DNA of 10,098 bases from Cardiobacteriales bacterium (GCA_030150565.1 JASLFR010000024.1:1-10098), one strand, 5' to 3'. Counted from the first letter of the stretch, positions 1 through 5,861 are shown. A program made the numbers and translations. The notes: a model not told the origin generated them from the letters alone.

Positions 1-1028
1 GCCCACTCAATATGTTCATCTACAAGAGGGGAGATGAGCCCAAGTTTCGATTCTAGGAGCGCAATATTTGCTCTATCATAACGATCATTACCGATTCCAA
101 CAGCAATATTTCGCATCCAGCGCTCGTACCCTAATCTGCGAATAGGCATTCCTGCCGTTCTTTTTAGAAACTCCGCTTCACTCCACTTAAAGAGCTCTCT
201 TAATTTTGCAGATTCAAACTGATTGCGTGGTTCAAAATCGGGCACATTATGTTTGACGGCGAATCGGTTCCATGGGCAGACAAGCTGGCAATCATCACAA
301 CCAAAGATACGATTCCCCATTAAGCGTCTAAATTCGAGAGGAATGGGGCCGAAATGTTCGATAGTGAGATAGGAGATGCAGCGCCGAGCATCTAAACGGA
401 ACGGAGCGACGATCGCATCGGTGGGGCAAGCGGTAATACAGCGCTGACAGCGACCACAGTGGTTTACGATCGGTTCTCGCTCGATTGTGATCGTTCGATT
501 GAGATAGATCTGCCCTAAAAAGAAGAAAGAGCCCCGTTCAGGATCGATCAACATTGTATTTTTGCCGATAAATCCGAGCCCAGATTTCTCATTTAAGGCG
601 CGCTCCATCACTGGAGCACTATCAACAAAGGCGCGAAATTGAAGATCGGGAATCTCCTCTTGTAACCATTTTCCAAGCTCATTGAGCGCATTGCGCAACA
701 CTTTATGATAATCCCGCCCAAGTGCGTAGAGGGCGATATACGCCTCTTCATCAGCATCGAGCCGCTCTTTGGGATGCGCATCAGGATTGTAGTAATCGAG
801 CTGGCAGGTGAGGATTGAGATTGTATCTTCTACTAAGAGCTCGGGGCGGTAACGTTTCTCTCCATGGCGCGCCATATAATCGAGTGAGCCGTGAAATCCC
901 GCCTCAAGCCACGCATTGAGGTGCTCTCCTGCTTCGGTAAGATCGATATCGGTCGCTCCAATATGGAAGATGCCAAGAGAGCGAGCCTTCTCAAAGAGTC
1001 GCTCTTGGAATGAATCCGCCCCTCTCAT
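1..1028 (-). CDS. queG: Epoxyqueuosine reductase QueG (3' end cut by window edge)
   Basis: Cytoplasmic cobalamin- and iron-sulfur-dependent enzyme that reduces epoxyqueuosine to queuosine in the tRNA wobble base, the last step of queuosine synthesis. I translated 342 codons from the minus strand; the C-terminal few residues lie outside the window (E. coli QueG is 379 aa). The segment FVDSAPVMER (134-143) carries Asp136, which matches the family's catalytic acid. Two [4Fe-4S] clusters are supplied by C191, C194, C197 and C201 (CxxCxxCxxxCP), C217 in RRCISYLTIE, and C244, C247 and C251 in GCDDCQLVCPWN. A C-terminal HEAT-like part follows (RRLGYERWMRNIA). The ATG directly follows the coaD TAG with no gap, so the two are probably cotranscribed and translationally coupled; only a weak GGAT-like ribosome site lies in the end of coaD. 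Identity is very secure. Confidence 0.96.
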   Translation of the reverse strand, partial: MRGADSFQERLFEKARSLGIFHIGATDIDLTEAGEHLNAWLEAGFHGSLDYMARHGEKRYRPELLVEDTISILTCQLDYYNPDAHPKERLDADEEAYIALYALGRDYHKVLRNALNELGKWLQEEIPDLQFRAFVDSAPVMERALNEKSGLGFIGKNTMLIDPERGSFFFLGQIYLNRTITIEREPIVNHCGRCQRCITACPTDAIVAPFRLDARRCISYLTIEHFGPIPLEFRRLMGNRIFGCDDCQLVCPWNRFAVKHNVPDFEPRNQFESAKLRELFKWSEAEFLKRTAGMPIRRLGYERWMRNIAVGIGNDRYDRANIALLESKLGLISPLVDEHIEW

Positions 1029-1523
1029 CTATTTAAATCCATACTTCTCTTTTAGAGCCTTTGCAACTAACGGATGGACTAAAGAGCTCACATCACCATT
1101 GAGGCGTGCAGCCTCTTTAACCATTGTTGAGGAGACAAAGGAGTACTGCTCACTTGGGGTGAGGAAGATCGTCTCAACATCTGGTTTGAGGTGGCGATTG
1201 AGGCTCGCCATCTGAAACTCATACTCAAAATCGGAGACAGCACGTAATCCTCGCACTAAAATTTGGGAGTTCATTCGCACCATAAAATCGACCAAAAGAT
1301 CCTCAAAACCGATCACTTCAATTCCTTTATGATCATCAAAAATCTCTTGGGCAATTTTAAGGCGCTCATCAAAGGTGAAGAGGGGCGTTTTTCGGGACCC
1401 TGTCGCTCCTGCAACAGCAACAATCAGATGGGGAAAGATCTGTGAGGCGCGCAGAATAATATCGATATGCCCATTAGTGATGGGGTCAAAAGTGCCTGGA
1501 TAGACGGCAATTGGGGAATGCAT
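1029..1523 (-). CDS. coaD: Phosphopantetheine adenylyltransferase
   Basis: Transfers AMP from ATP to 4'-phosphopantetheine to give dephospho-CoA, the penultimate step of coenzyme A synthesis; a cytoplasmic hexamer in the family. At 164 aa it has the normal length (E. coli about 159). Visible signatures are YPGTFDPITNGHID (8-21), the nucleotidyltransferase T/HxGH site with His19; RGLRAVSDFEYE (91-102), the substrate- and ATP-binding loop; NRHL (109-112); and FVSST (129-133), the conserved ISSS/T motif. The ATG is preceded by a GGAG ribosome site about 7 bases upstream. It is followed without a gap by queG. A hairpin terminator of the upstream tenA-like gene ends only about 20 bases before the start, so its promoter is either read-through from tenA or overlaps that hairpin. 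Confidence 0.97.
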   Translation of the reverse strand: MHSPIAVYPGTFDPITNGHIDIILRASQIFPHLIVAVAGATGSRKTPLFTFDERLKIAQEIFDDHKGIEVIGFEDLLVDFMVRMNSQILVRGLRAVSDFEYEFQMASLNRHLKPDVETIFLTPSEQYSFVSSTMVKEAARLNGDVSSLVHPLVAKALKEKYGFK

Positions 1524-1540
1524 AGGGGCTCCTATTGCGG

Positions 1541-1569
1541 TAAAACGCCACCCTAAAGAGGATGGCGTC
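1541..1569 (-). terminator. Hairpin terminator or leader hairpin between tenA and coaD
   Basis: Inverted repeat with ACGCCA (1545-1550) pairing with TGGCGT (1563-1568), then one mismatch, then CCT/AGG around an AAAG loop. Read on the minus strand the stem is followed by TTTT, giving a short U-tract about 35 bases after the tenA-like stop codon. The U-tract is weak, so partial read-through into coaD is plausible. Confidence 0.6.
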
Positions 1570-1604
1570 TATTGATTAATTAATAAAGGGTGAGGTACTT
1601 AAAA

Positions 1605-2288
1605 TTACACCTCTTCAAGGGGCCACATCGACTCTTCGTTGGCCATATCCCAGAACATATGCTCAAAGTAGCTTGTTTTGATGAAGATCTCTTCAAGCTC
1701 TTTTAGCTTCCACTCAGGTAATCCTTCAGCGATCTCATTAATGAGGCGCTTACAGGTCTCGGCAAGTTCACTAAACTCTTTTGAGGAGTAGGTCTGAATC
1801 CAGCTACCGTAGAAGGGGTGCTCTTTAGAGGCTTCATTTTTAGCGAGTTCAAGCCCGATGAAGTTGTAGCTCCATGCACATGCTAAAACAGCAGCCATAC
1901 TACTTTCAACGCCCCCTTTATACGCCTCTTGCAACATATAGCTTGTGTATGCGGTCATCGTTGCTGAGGGGCGAGTCGCTTCTAACTCTTCATTAGAGAT
2001 CTCAAAGCGGGCAGCGTAAGCGCGATGAAGATCCATCTCAAAATTCATCGTGCCGTGAAGGAGGTTTGCAAAGTGGGTCATAATCTCAAGATTTGGGGAT
2101 TTTGCCGCACCAATTGCAAAGAGACGGGAGTACTCAATTAGATAGACGTAATCTTGACGCATATAGTGCTTAAATTTCTCCTGATCGAGCGTGCCATCTC
2201 CAATTCCTTTAACAAAGGGGTGGGAGAGGTAGCCGCGCCAAACTGGTTCTACCCGTTTAAAGAGACGATCTGTAAAGAGTTGTGCCAT
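1605..2288 (-). CDS. tenA: TenA family aminopyrimidine aminohydrolase / thiaminase II
   Basis: TenA enzymes hydrolyse aminomethyl-pyrimidine breakdown products of thiamin to HMP for re-use in thiamin pyrophosphate synthesis; many also cleave thiamin. The protein is 227 aa, close to Bacillus subtilis TenA (236). The all-helical family signature is clear: RQDYVYL (44-50) with Asp46; AYTSYMLQ (113-120) with Tyr114; CAWSYNFIG (137-145) with the catalytic Cys137 and Tyr141; Tyr167 in QTYSS; and FEHMFWDMA (208-216) with Glu209. All expected active-site positions are therefore filled. The ATG at 2288 was chosen because AGGAG lies about 9 bases upstream and the TenA homology begins at MAQLF; longer frames reading to 2375 add unrelated residues. 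No thi gene neighbours it and I see no TPP riboswitch in the leader. The split between salvage hydrolase and true thiaminase cannot be made from sequence alone. Confidence 0.9.
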   Translation of the reverse strand: MAQLFTDRLFKRVEPVWRGYLSHPFVKGIGDGTLDQEKFKHYMRQDYVYLIEYSRLFAIGAAKSPNLEIMTHFANLLHGTMNFEMDLHRAYAARFEISNEELEATRPSATMTAYTSYMLQEAYKGGVESSMAAVLACAWSYNFIGLELAKNEASKEHPFYGSWIQTYSSKEFSELAETCKRLINEIAEGLPEWKLKELEEIFIKTSYFEHMFWDMANEESMWPLEEV

Positions 2289-2343
2289 AAGTTTTATCTC
2301 CTTTAGTTCTACTTTAAATGCAGGTGTGCATTTTTGTCGCTCT

Positions 2344-2349
2344 AGTATA
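2344..2349 (-). promoter_or_regulatory. Probable -10 element for the tenA-like gene
   Basis: On the minus strand this reads TATACT, five of six matches to consensus, about 55 bases before the ATG. No good -35 lies at 16-18 bases; a TTGACG sits too close (11 bases), so the promoter may depend on an activator or be weak. Confidence 0.4.
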
Positions 2350-2381
2350 GCCATTTTTTGCGTCAAAAGAGGCAAAAAGGC
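2350..2381. promoter_or_regulatory. Inverted repeat in the divergent tenA/methyltransferase promoter region
   Basis: Arms GCC (2350-2352) plus TTTTTGC (2355-2361) pair with GCAAAAA (2372-2378) plus GGC (2379-2381), around a 10-base centre. The repeat touches the leftward -10 element and covers the rightward -35. This placement suits a shared operator, but no known regulator consensus is recognised. Confidence 0.35.
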
Positions 2382-2387
2382 TATTAT
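2358..2387 (+). promoter_or_regulatory. Probable promoter of the methyltransferase-fold gene
   Basis: TTGCGT (2358-2363), an 18-base spacer and TATTAT (2382-2387) give a weak -35 and a good -10. The predicted start near 2394 leaves a leader of about 28 bases before the ATG at 2422. Confidence 0.45.
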
Positions 2388-2421
2388 AACGCTTCATTTT
2401 GAAGAGAGAGAGGTAATGGTA

Positions 2422-3189
2422 ATGTCCCGATTTGGTCTCCGTAAAGATCTACACAATAATCGTGAGCTCTATGCAGATCACGGCTTTTTACACCATGAAA
2501 TTGCGCGTCGCATGATCGATTATCTCCCTGAAGATGAGAGACCTAACACGATTTTAAATGATGGGGTAGTGGATGCTTACTTTACCAATGCCCTAAAAGA
2601 GCGCTTTCCTGAAGCGGTAGTTACTGAGCAGAAGTGGGGTGAGCATCACCTTAACGGAGAGAATGCACGGGGGCGCTTCGATCTTATTGTGAGTAATCTC
2701 TATCTTCACGATTTAGAGGAGATGGAGGAGAAGATTCGGAGCTATCAAGCGCTACTCAATCGTGATGGGCGCCTCTTCTTTACCCTAATTGGAATTGGAA
2801 GTTTCCCCAACATGCGCCATAAAGGGGGAGTTCGTATCAATGGATTTCCCGATATTGAAGATCTAGGCAACTTTATGCATGGGCTTGGCTTTCAAAATAG
2901 TGTGCTCTTTATTGAGAAGATCAATCTTACATATGAGCGATTAGAGACCCTCTTTCGAGATGCCCGAGTTGTTGCAGGACGCCCATTTAAACCATTTAAG
3001 GGATTACGTACCCCCCGTTGGTATGAGCGGGTAAAGGAGCAGCTTCTCTCGATTCATGATGGAACGCACTATGTGGTGAGTTTTGATGTGCTCTATGCAG
3101 ATGCAACCGTTGGTGTGATTCAGAATCGGCAGGGGGAGAATGAGGTTTTTGTCGATATCTCACAGCTAAGTAAGGAGCTGAAAGGGTAA
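2422..3189 (+). CDS. BioC/NDUFAF5-like methyltransferase-fold protein with degenerate SAM site
   Basis: A 255-aa protein that I place by eye in the BioC (malonyl-ACP O-methyltransferase)/NDUFAF5 group. The N-terminal HNNRELYADHGFLHHEIA matches the family's entry helix. FDLIVSNLYLHDLEEM (86-101) is the typical post-II motif, followed by LLNRDGRLFFTLIGIGSF. GFPDIEDLGNFMHGLGF, INLTYERLETLFRD and SFDVLYADA match the C-terminal part of the family. Oddly, the SAM-binding motif I is not recognisable: where LDLGCGxG is expected there is NTILNDGVVD (42-51), and the acidic motif II residue is also absent. It may be a non-catalytic relative, a strongly diverged enzyme, or something other than a methyltransferase. 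Two ATGs are possible, at 2416 and 2422; 2422 sits about 8 bases from GAGAGAGG and is preferred. No biotin genes are nearby. Confidence 0.72.
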   Translation: MSRFGLRKDLHNNRELYADHGFLHHEIARRMIDYLPEDERPNTILNDGVVDAYFTNALKERFPEAVVTEQKWGEHHLNGENARGRFDLIVSNLYLHDLEEMEEKIRSYQALLNRDGRLFFTLIGIGSFPNMRHKGGVRINGFPDIEDLGNFMHGLGFQNSVLFIEKINLTYERLETLFRDARVVAGRPFKPFKGLRTPRWYERVKEQLLSIHDGTHYVVSFDVLYADATVGVIQNRQGENEVFVDISQLSKELKG

Positions 3190-3223
3190 CACTCTTAATA
3201 GAGACTATAATGGATGGGGCTTT

Positions 3224-3250
3224 GGCTAATTCGCCTTAGCCTCTCTTTTT
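3224..3250 (+). terminator. Rho-independent terminator after the methyltransferase-fold gene
   Basis: GGCTAA (3224-3229) pairs perfectly with TTAGCC (3236-3241) across the loop TTCGCC, followed by TCTC and five T (3246-3250). It lies 35 bases after the stop codon and separates this gene from the A-type carrier gene, so the two are probably different transcripts. Confidence 0.65.
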
Positions 3251-3260
3251 CGATAAAATT

Positions 3261-3282
3261 AGGACGGAAATCGTTCTATATT
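3261..3282 (+). promoter_or_regulatory. Possible promoter -10 with overlapping palindrome before the A-type carrier
   Basis: TATATT (3277-3282) is a possible -10 about 38 bases before the ATG. Just upstream, AGGACG (3261-3266) and CGTTCT (3272-3277) form an imperfect dyad that runs into the -10. No convincing -35 is present, and no known iron-sulfur regulator site is claimed. Confidence 0.3.
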
Positions 3283-3320
3283 AAAGAGCGCAATAGTACT
3301 GAGGAAGAAGGAGTTCTTAA

Positions 3321-3638
3321 ATGTTTACAATTACAGCAGCGGCTGAACAACAATTGGTCAAAATTATGGGGGAGACAGAGGCGGAAGCGATCAAGATCGC
3401 AATGAAGCGCTCGGGGTGCTCTGGCTATATGTATTATCTTGATTTTGCAAGAGAGATGCCCGAATCTTACATCTCGCTTGCTGAGTCTCCCGTTAAAGTG
3501 ATTACGGAAGATGAGACCATGCCCTTTTTGAAAGATGTTACTCTAGATTATATTCAAGAGGGCTTGAATCGTAGCTTTAAATTTAAAAACCCCGCCGCTA
3601 AAGGGGAGTGTGGCTGTGGTGATAGCTTCATGTTGTAG
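3321..3638 (+). CDS. A-type iron-sulfur cluster carrier protein (IscA/SufA/HesB family)
   Basis: A 105-aa cytoplasmic protein of the HesB/IscA family, which binds and hands on iron or Fe-S clusters during cluster assembly. It begins with the family's ITAAAEQQL helix. The three ligand cysteines are present: Cys33 in RSGCSGYMYYL, and Cys97 and Cys99 in GECGCGDSF, with the normal 63-residue spacing and length (IscA 107 aa). The ATG follows AAGGAG (3308-3313) by 7 bases. It is not in an isc or suf operon here. An amidotransferase gene starts 37 bases downstream on the same strand with no terminator between, so the two are likely cotranscribed. Whether it corresponds to IscA, SufA or ErpA cannot be settled by eye, so no symbol is given. 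Confidence 0.92.
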   Translation: MFTITAAAEQQLVKIMGETEAEAIKIAMKRSGCSGYMYYLDFAREMPESYISLAESPVKVITEDETMPFLKDVTLDYIQEGLNRSFKFKNPAAKGECGCGDSFML

Positions 3639-3675
3639 TAATTTTGCTTAAAAAAATCATAAGAAAGGAGAGCTA

Positions 3676-5451
3676 ATGAGTGCAATCGCAGGAGTGTTAA
3701 ATCTTAAAGAGAATCGGGCTGATGAGGGGTTGCTCTCACGCATGGCGGCTCCTCTAAAGAATAAAGGGGTGAATGTTGCCCGTGTCGCTTACGACAAGAT
3801 GGTGGGCTTAATCCATATTCACCCTGAACAGCAAGAGGGGATGGTGCCGAGCCCTTTTGTCGATCCTGAGACAAAGAATGCGGTCACCATGAGTGGAACG
3901 CTCTATAACGAAGAGGAGCTTCGGGAGCGCCTGCGCAATGCGGGGCAACAATTTATCGGACGTAGTATTGCGGAATTGATGCTCCGTTCCTACTACGTGT
4001 GGGGTGAGAAGTTTATGACAGAGCTCGATGGAACATTCGCCATCGCGCTTTGGGATAGTCAAAAAGAGCAACTTCTCTTAACTCGTGACCATCTTGGGGT
4101 GGAGCCGCTCTACTATGGTAAGAGTGATGATCGACTCTACTTTAGCTCTACGATGCAATCGGTATTGGCAGGGGGAGATCTCAACACAACGCTCGATAAG
4201 AATGCGCTCCACTTTATGTATACGTTGCATGCGGTGGTGCCTGCGCCTTATACCATCTTTAGAGGGGTGAGAAAGGTGCGCCCTGCTCACTATCTTTGGA
4301 TCGATGAGGATGGGGTTCAGCGTGAAGAGCGTTACTGGTTCTTAAAAGCGAAGCGTCCAGCCGAGGAGTATACGCATGAAGAGTGGCGTGAGGCGATTGA
4401 ATCGCAACTCTCCACAACAGTTAATCGCTATATGGAGTCGAAAGATGACAAAGTGGGCATGCTCCTCTCAGGAGGATTAGACTCCACATTAATTACAGCG
4501 TTAGCGATTGAGGGGGGGCATAAGGGGATTCAGACCTTCTCTGTCGGTTTTGACGATCTACCTGAAGAGGCGGGTTCAGAATTTGAATTCTCTGATCAAT
4601 TTGTCGATAAGTACCAGACTGATCACCATAAATTTATCATCTCCAATGAAGAGGCGCTTCGCCGACTCCCTGAAGCGGTAGGACAGATGAGCGAGCCCCT
4701 TTTTGGGCAGGATGCGATCGGTTTTTACCTACTCTCTGAGCAGGTGAGAAAGCACACCTCAATCGTTCAGAGTGGGCAGGGGGCGGATGAGCTCTTTGGA
4801 GGGTATTTCTGGTACCCCAAAATGCATGCAAGCGAAGTGCAAGATCCCGTTGAGCGCTTCTCTCAATATTATGTTGATCGCTCTCATGATGAGTGGCTCG
4901 AGCTCTTCACCCCCCGTTACCACACAGGGGATATTACAGGGGAGTTCCTGCGGGATCGTCTAACGGCACCAGGTGCTGATGAGTTTATGGATCAGGTGTG
5001 GCGTTTAGATGTAACCGCCCTGATTACTGATGACCCTGTAAAGCGGGTTGATAATATGACTCGTGCGCACGGACTTGTGGCGCGTATGCCCTTCCTCGAT
5101 CTAAAACTGGTTGAGCTTGCGATGTCGATGCCGACTGAGTATAAGCTGTCGCACGGCGGAAAAGGGATTCTTAAAGAGATTGCTCGTGGGCGTGTTCCCG
5201 ATTCAATTATCGATCGTCCTAAGGCGTACTTCCCAATGCCCGCTCTTAAGTATGTGCGAGGTGAGTTTTTGGAGATGATGCGTGATCTCTTAACAAGTCA
5301 GAAGGCGAAGGAGCGGGGACTCTTCAACCAGAGCTATCTTGAGAAGTTGCTTGAGAATCCAGAGGCGCCTGAGAGCTTTACCAATATTCAAGGCTCAAAA
5401 GTTTGGCACGCAGCGCTTCTTGAGATGTGGCTTGAGAGTGTTGGGCAGTAA
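3676..5451 (+). CDS. Asparagine-synthetase-family amidotransferase, N-acetylglutaminylglutamine amidotransferase-like, with degenerate glutaminase domain
   Basis: A 591-aa two-domain protein. The C-terminal synthetase half is intact: the ATP-pyrophosphate loop LLSGGLDST (263-271) and SGQGADELFGGY (366-377). Segments such as HAVVPAPYTIFRGVRK, DDPVKRVDNMTRAHGL and RPKAYFPMPALKY resemble the amidotransferase that makes N-acetylglutaminylglutamine amide, an osmolyte dipeptide, more than plain AsnB. The N-terminal class II glutaminase half keeps its fold signature (LDGTFAIALWD, TRDHLGVEPLYYG) but lacks the chemistry. It starts MSAIAG, not MCGIAG, so Cys2 is Ser. The usual NGE/NGC is SGT (73-75), and the Arg before the LSI-type strand is Gly44. 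Glutamine is probably not its nitrogen donor; free ammonia or an amine substrate is possible. The ATG has AAAGGAG 5 bases upstream. The usual ATP-grasp/acetyltransferase partner is not in this window. Confidence 0.85.
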   Translation: MSAIAGVLNLKENRADEGLLSRMAAPLKNKGVNVARVAYDKMVGLIHIHPEQQEGMVPSPFVDPETKNAVTMSGTLYNEEELRERLRNAGQQFIGRSIAELMLRSYYVWGEKFMTELDGTFAIALWDSQKEQLLLTRDHLGVEPLYYGKSDDRLYFSSTMQSVLAGGDLNTTLDKNALHFMYTLHAVVPAPYTIFRGVRKVRPAHYLWIDEDGVQREERYWFLKAKRPAEEYTHEEWREAIESQLSTTVNRYMESKDDKVGMLLSGGLDSTLITALAIEGGHKGIQTFSVGFDDLPEEAGSEFEFSDQFVDKYQTDHHKFIISNEEALRRLPEAVGQMSEPLFGQDAIGFYLLSEQVRKHTSIVQSGQGADELFGGYFWYPKMHASEVQDPVERFSQYYVDRSHDEWLELFTPRYHTGDITGEFLRDRLTAPGADEFMDQVWRLDVTALITDDPVKRVDNMTRAHGLVARMPFLDLKLVELAMSMPTEYKLSHGGKGILKEIARGRVPDSIIDRPKAYFPMPALKYVRGEFLEMMRDLLTSQKAKERGLFNQSYLEKLLENPEAPESFTNIQGSKVWHAALLEMWLESVGQ

Positions 5452-5479
5452 CGATTATTGCTCAATACGATTGATCAAT

Positions 5480-5510
5480 AAAAAAGAGGGCTTTTGCCCT
5501 CTCTTTTTTT
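5480..5510. terminator. Strong bidirectional terminator
   Basis: AGAGGGC (5485-5491) pairs perfectly with GCCCTCT (5496-5502) around a TTTT loop. A run of seven T follows on the plus side and a run of A precedes it, giving a U-tract on either strand. It lies between the convergent amidotransferase and tautomerase genes and can end both transcripts. Confidence 0.9.
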
Positions 5511-5527
5511 GATATTTTTTGAGTGAT

Positions 5528-5737
5528 TTATGCGTTTTCTTCCTTTTCAGGATCACGCTTAGAGATCAATTCTCCCCCCACTGCCCAATTATTGCGGGGA
5601 ACATCTAAAAAGGTGATGTAGATATGCTCTGGTGCGCTCCCTAAGTGGCGGCTTAATGTCTCTGTCACCTCTTTGGCAACGGCAGCTTTCTGCTCATCGG
5701 AGCGCCCTTCAAGCATTGAGATTGTTACAGTTGGCAC
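5528..5737 (-). CDS. 4-oxalocrotonate tautomerase family protein
   Basis: A 69-aa member of the tautomerase/MIF superfamily, small beta-alpha-beta enzymes that use an N-terminal proline, exposed after removal of Met, as the catalytic base in keto-enol tautomerisation. Pro follows the initiator directly, and ISMLEGRSDEQK is near-identical to the 4-oxalocrotonate tautomerase N-terminus, including Arg11 (counting from Pro1). WAVGGELISKR matches the family's C-terminal GGELASK segment, with Trp50 where 4-OT has Phe50. Residue 39, Arg in the classical enzyme, is Tyr, so activity on dicarboxylate substrates such as 2-hydroxymuconate is doubtful and the substrate is unknown. The start is GTG, with AGGAG about 8 bases upstream. 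It stands alone, divergent from uvrC, with no aromatic degradation genes around it. Confidence 0.88.
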   Translation of the reverse strand: MPTVTISMLEGRSDEQKAAVAKEVTETLSRHLGSAPEHIYITFLDVPRNNWAVGGELISKRDPEKEENA

Positions 5738-5827
5738 GATTCTTCTCCTTTTTGATTAAATAGTCTTCCATGCTAATCGCACTTGAGCACTTTTGTAAAG
5801 CGATCGAAAGCGCTTCTAAATCTGCTC

Positions 5828-5833
5828 TATAAT
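5828..5833 (+). promoter_or_regulatory. Probable -10 element of uvrC
   Basis: A perfect TATAAT lies 28 bases before the uvrC ATG. No clear -35 is visible at the right distance; TCGAAA (5804-5809, 18-base spacer) is the best candidate. No LexA box (CTGT-N8-ACAG) is seen. The rest of the 124-base gap to the tautomerase holds only short palindromes, AAGCGCTT and CGATCG. Confidence 0.45.
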
Positions 5834-5861
5834 TGGGGGAGTAGATTAGAGGAGGGGAGCG

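Noticed and set aside
916..1215. Plus-strand open frame of 99 codons
   Set aside because: It is antisense to the well-supported queG and coaD genes; its translation has no recognisable motif and no ribosome site was found.
2289..2375. Longer start for the TenA-like protein
   Set aside because: The added 29 residues overlap the promoter and lie outside TenA homology; the ATG at 2288 has AGGAG at normal spacing.
2326..2421. Upstream GTG extension of the methyltransferase-fold gene
   Set aside because: It would run through the divergent promoter region and predicted -10; the extra residues match nothing in the family, and the ATG at 2422 has a properly spaced ribosome site.
2289..2421. TPP riboswitch upstream of the tenA-like gene
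   Set aside because: The CTGAGA-type core and the conserved pyrophosphate-binding segment are not visible on the minus strand.
3676..3690. A frameshift near the amidotransferase start that hides a real Cys2 codon (a TGC occurs out of frame)
   Set aside because: The frame from the ATG runs straight into I-A-G-V-L-N-L, the correct continuation of the domain. Other glutaminase residues are lost further in, so one indel would not explain the pattern.
5738..5861. LexA/SOS box controlling uvrC
   Set aside because: No CTGT-N8-ACAG arrangement is present between the tautomerase and uvrC.
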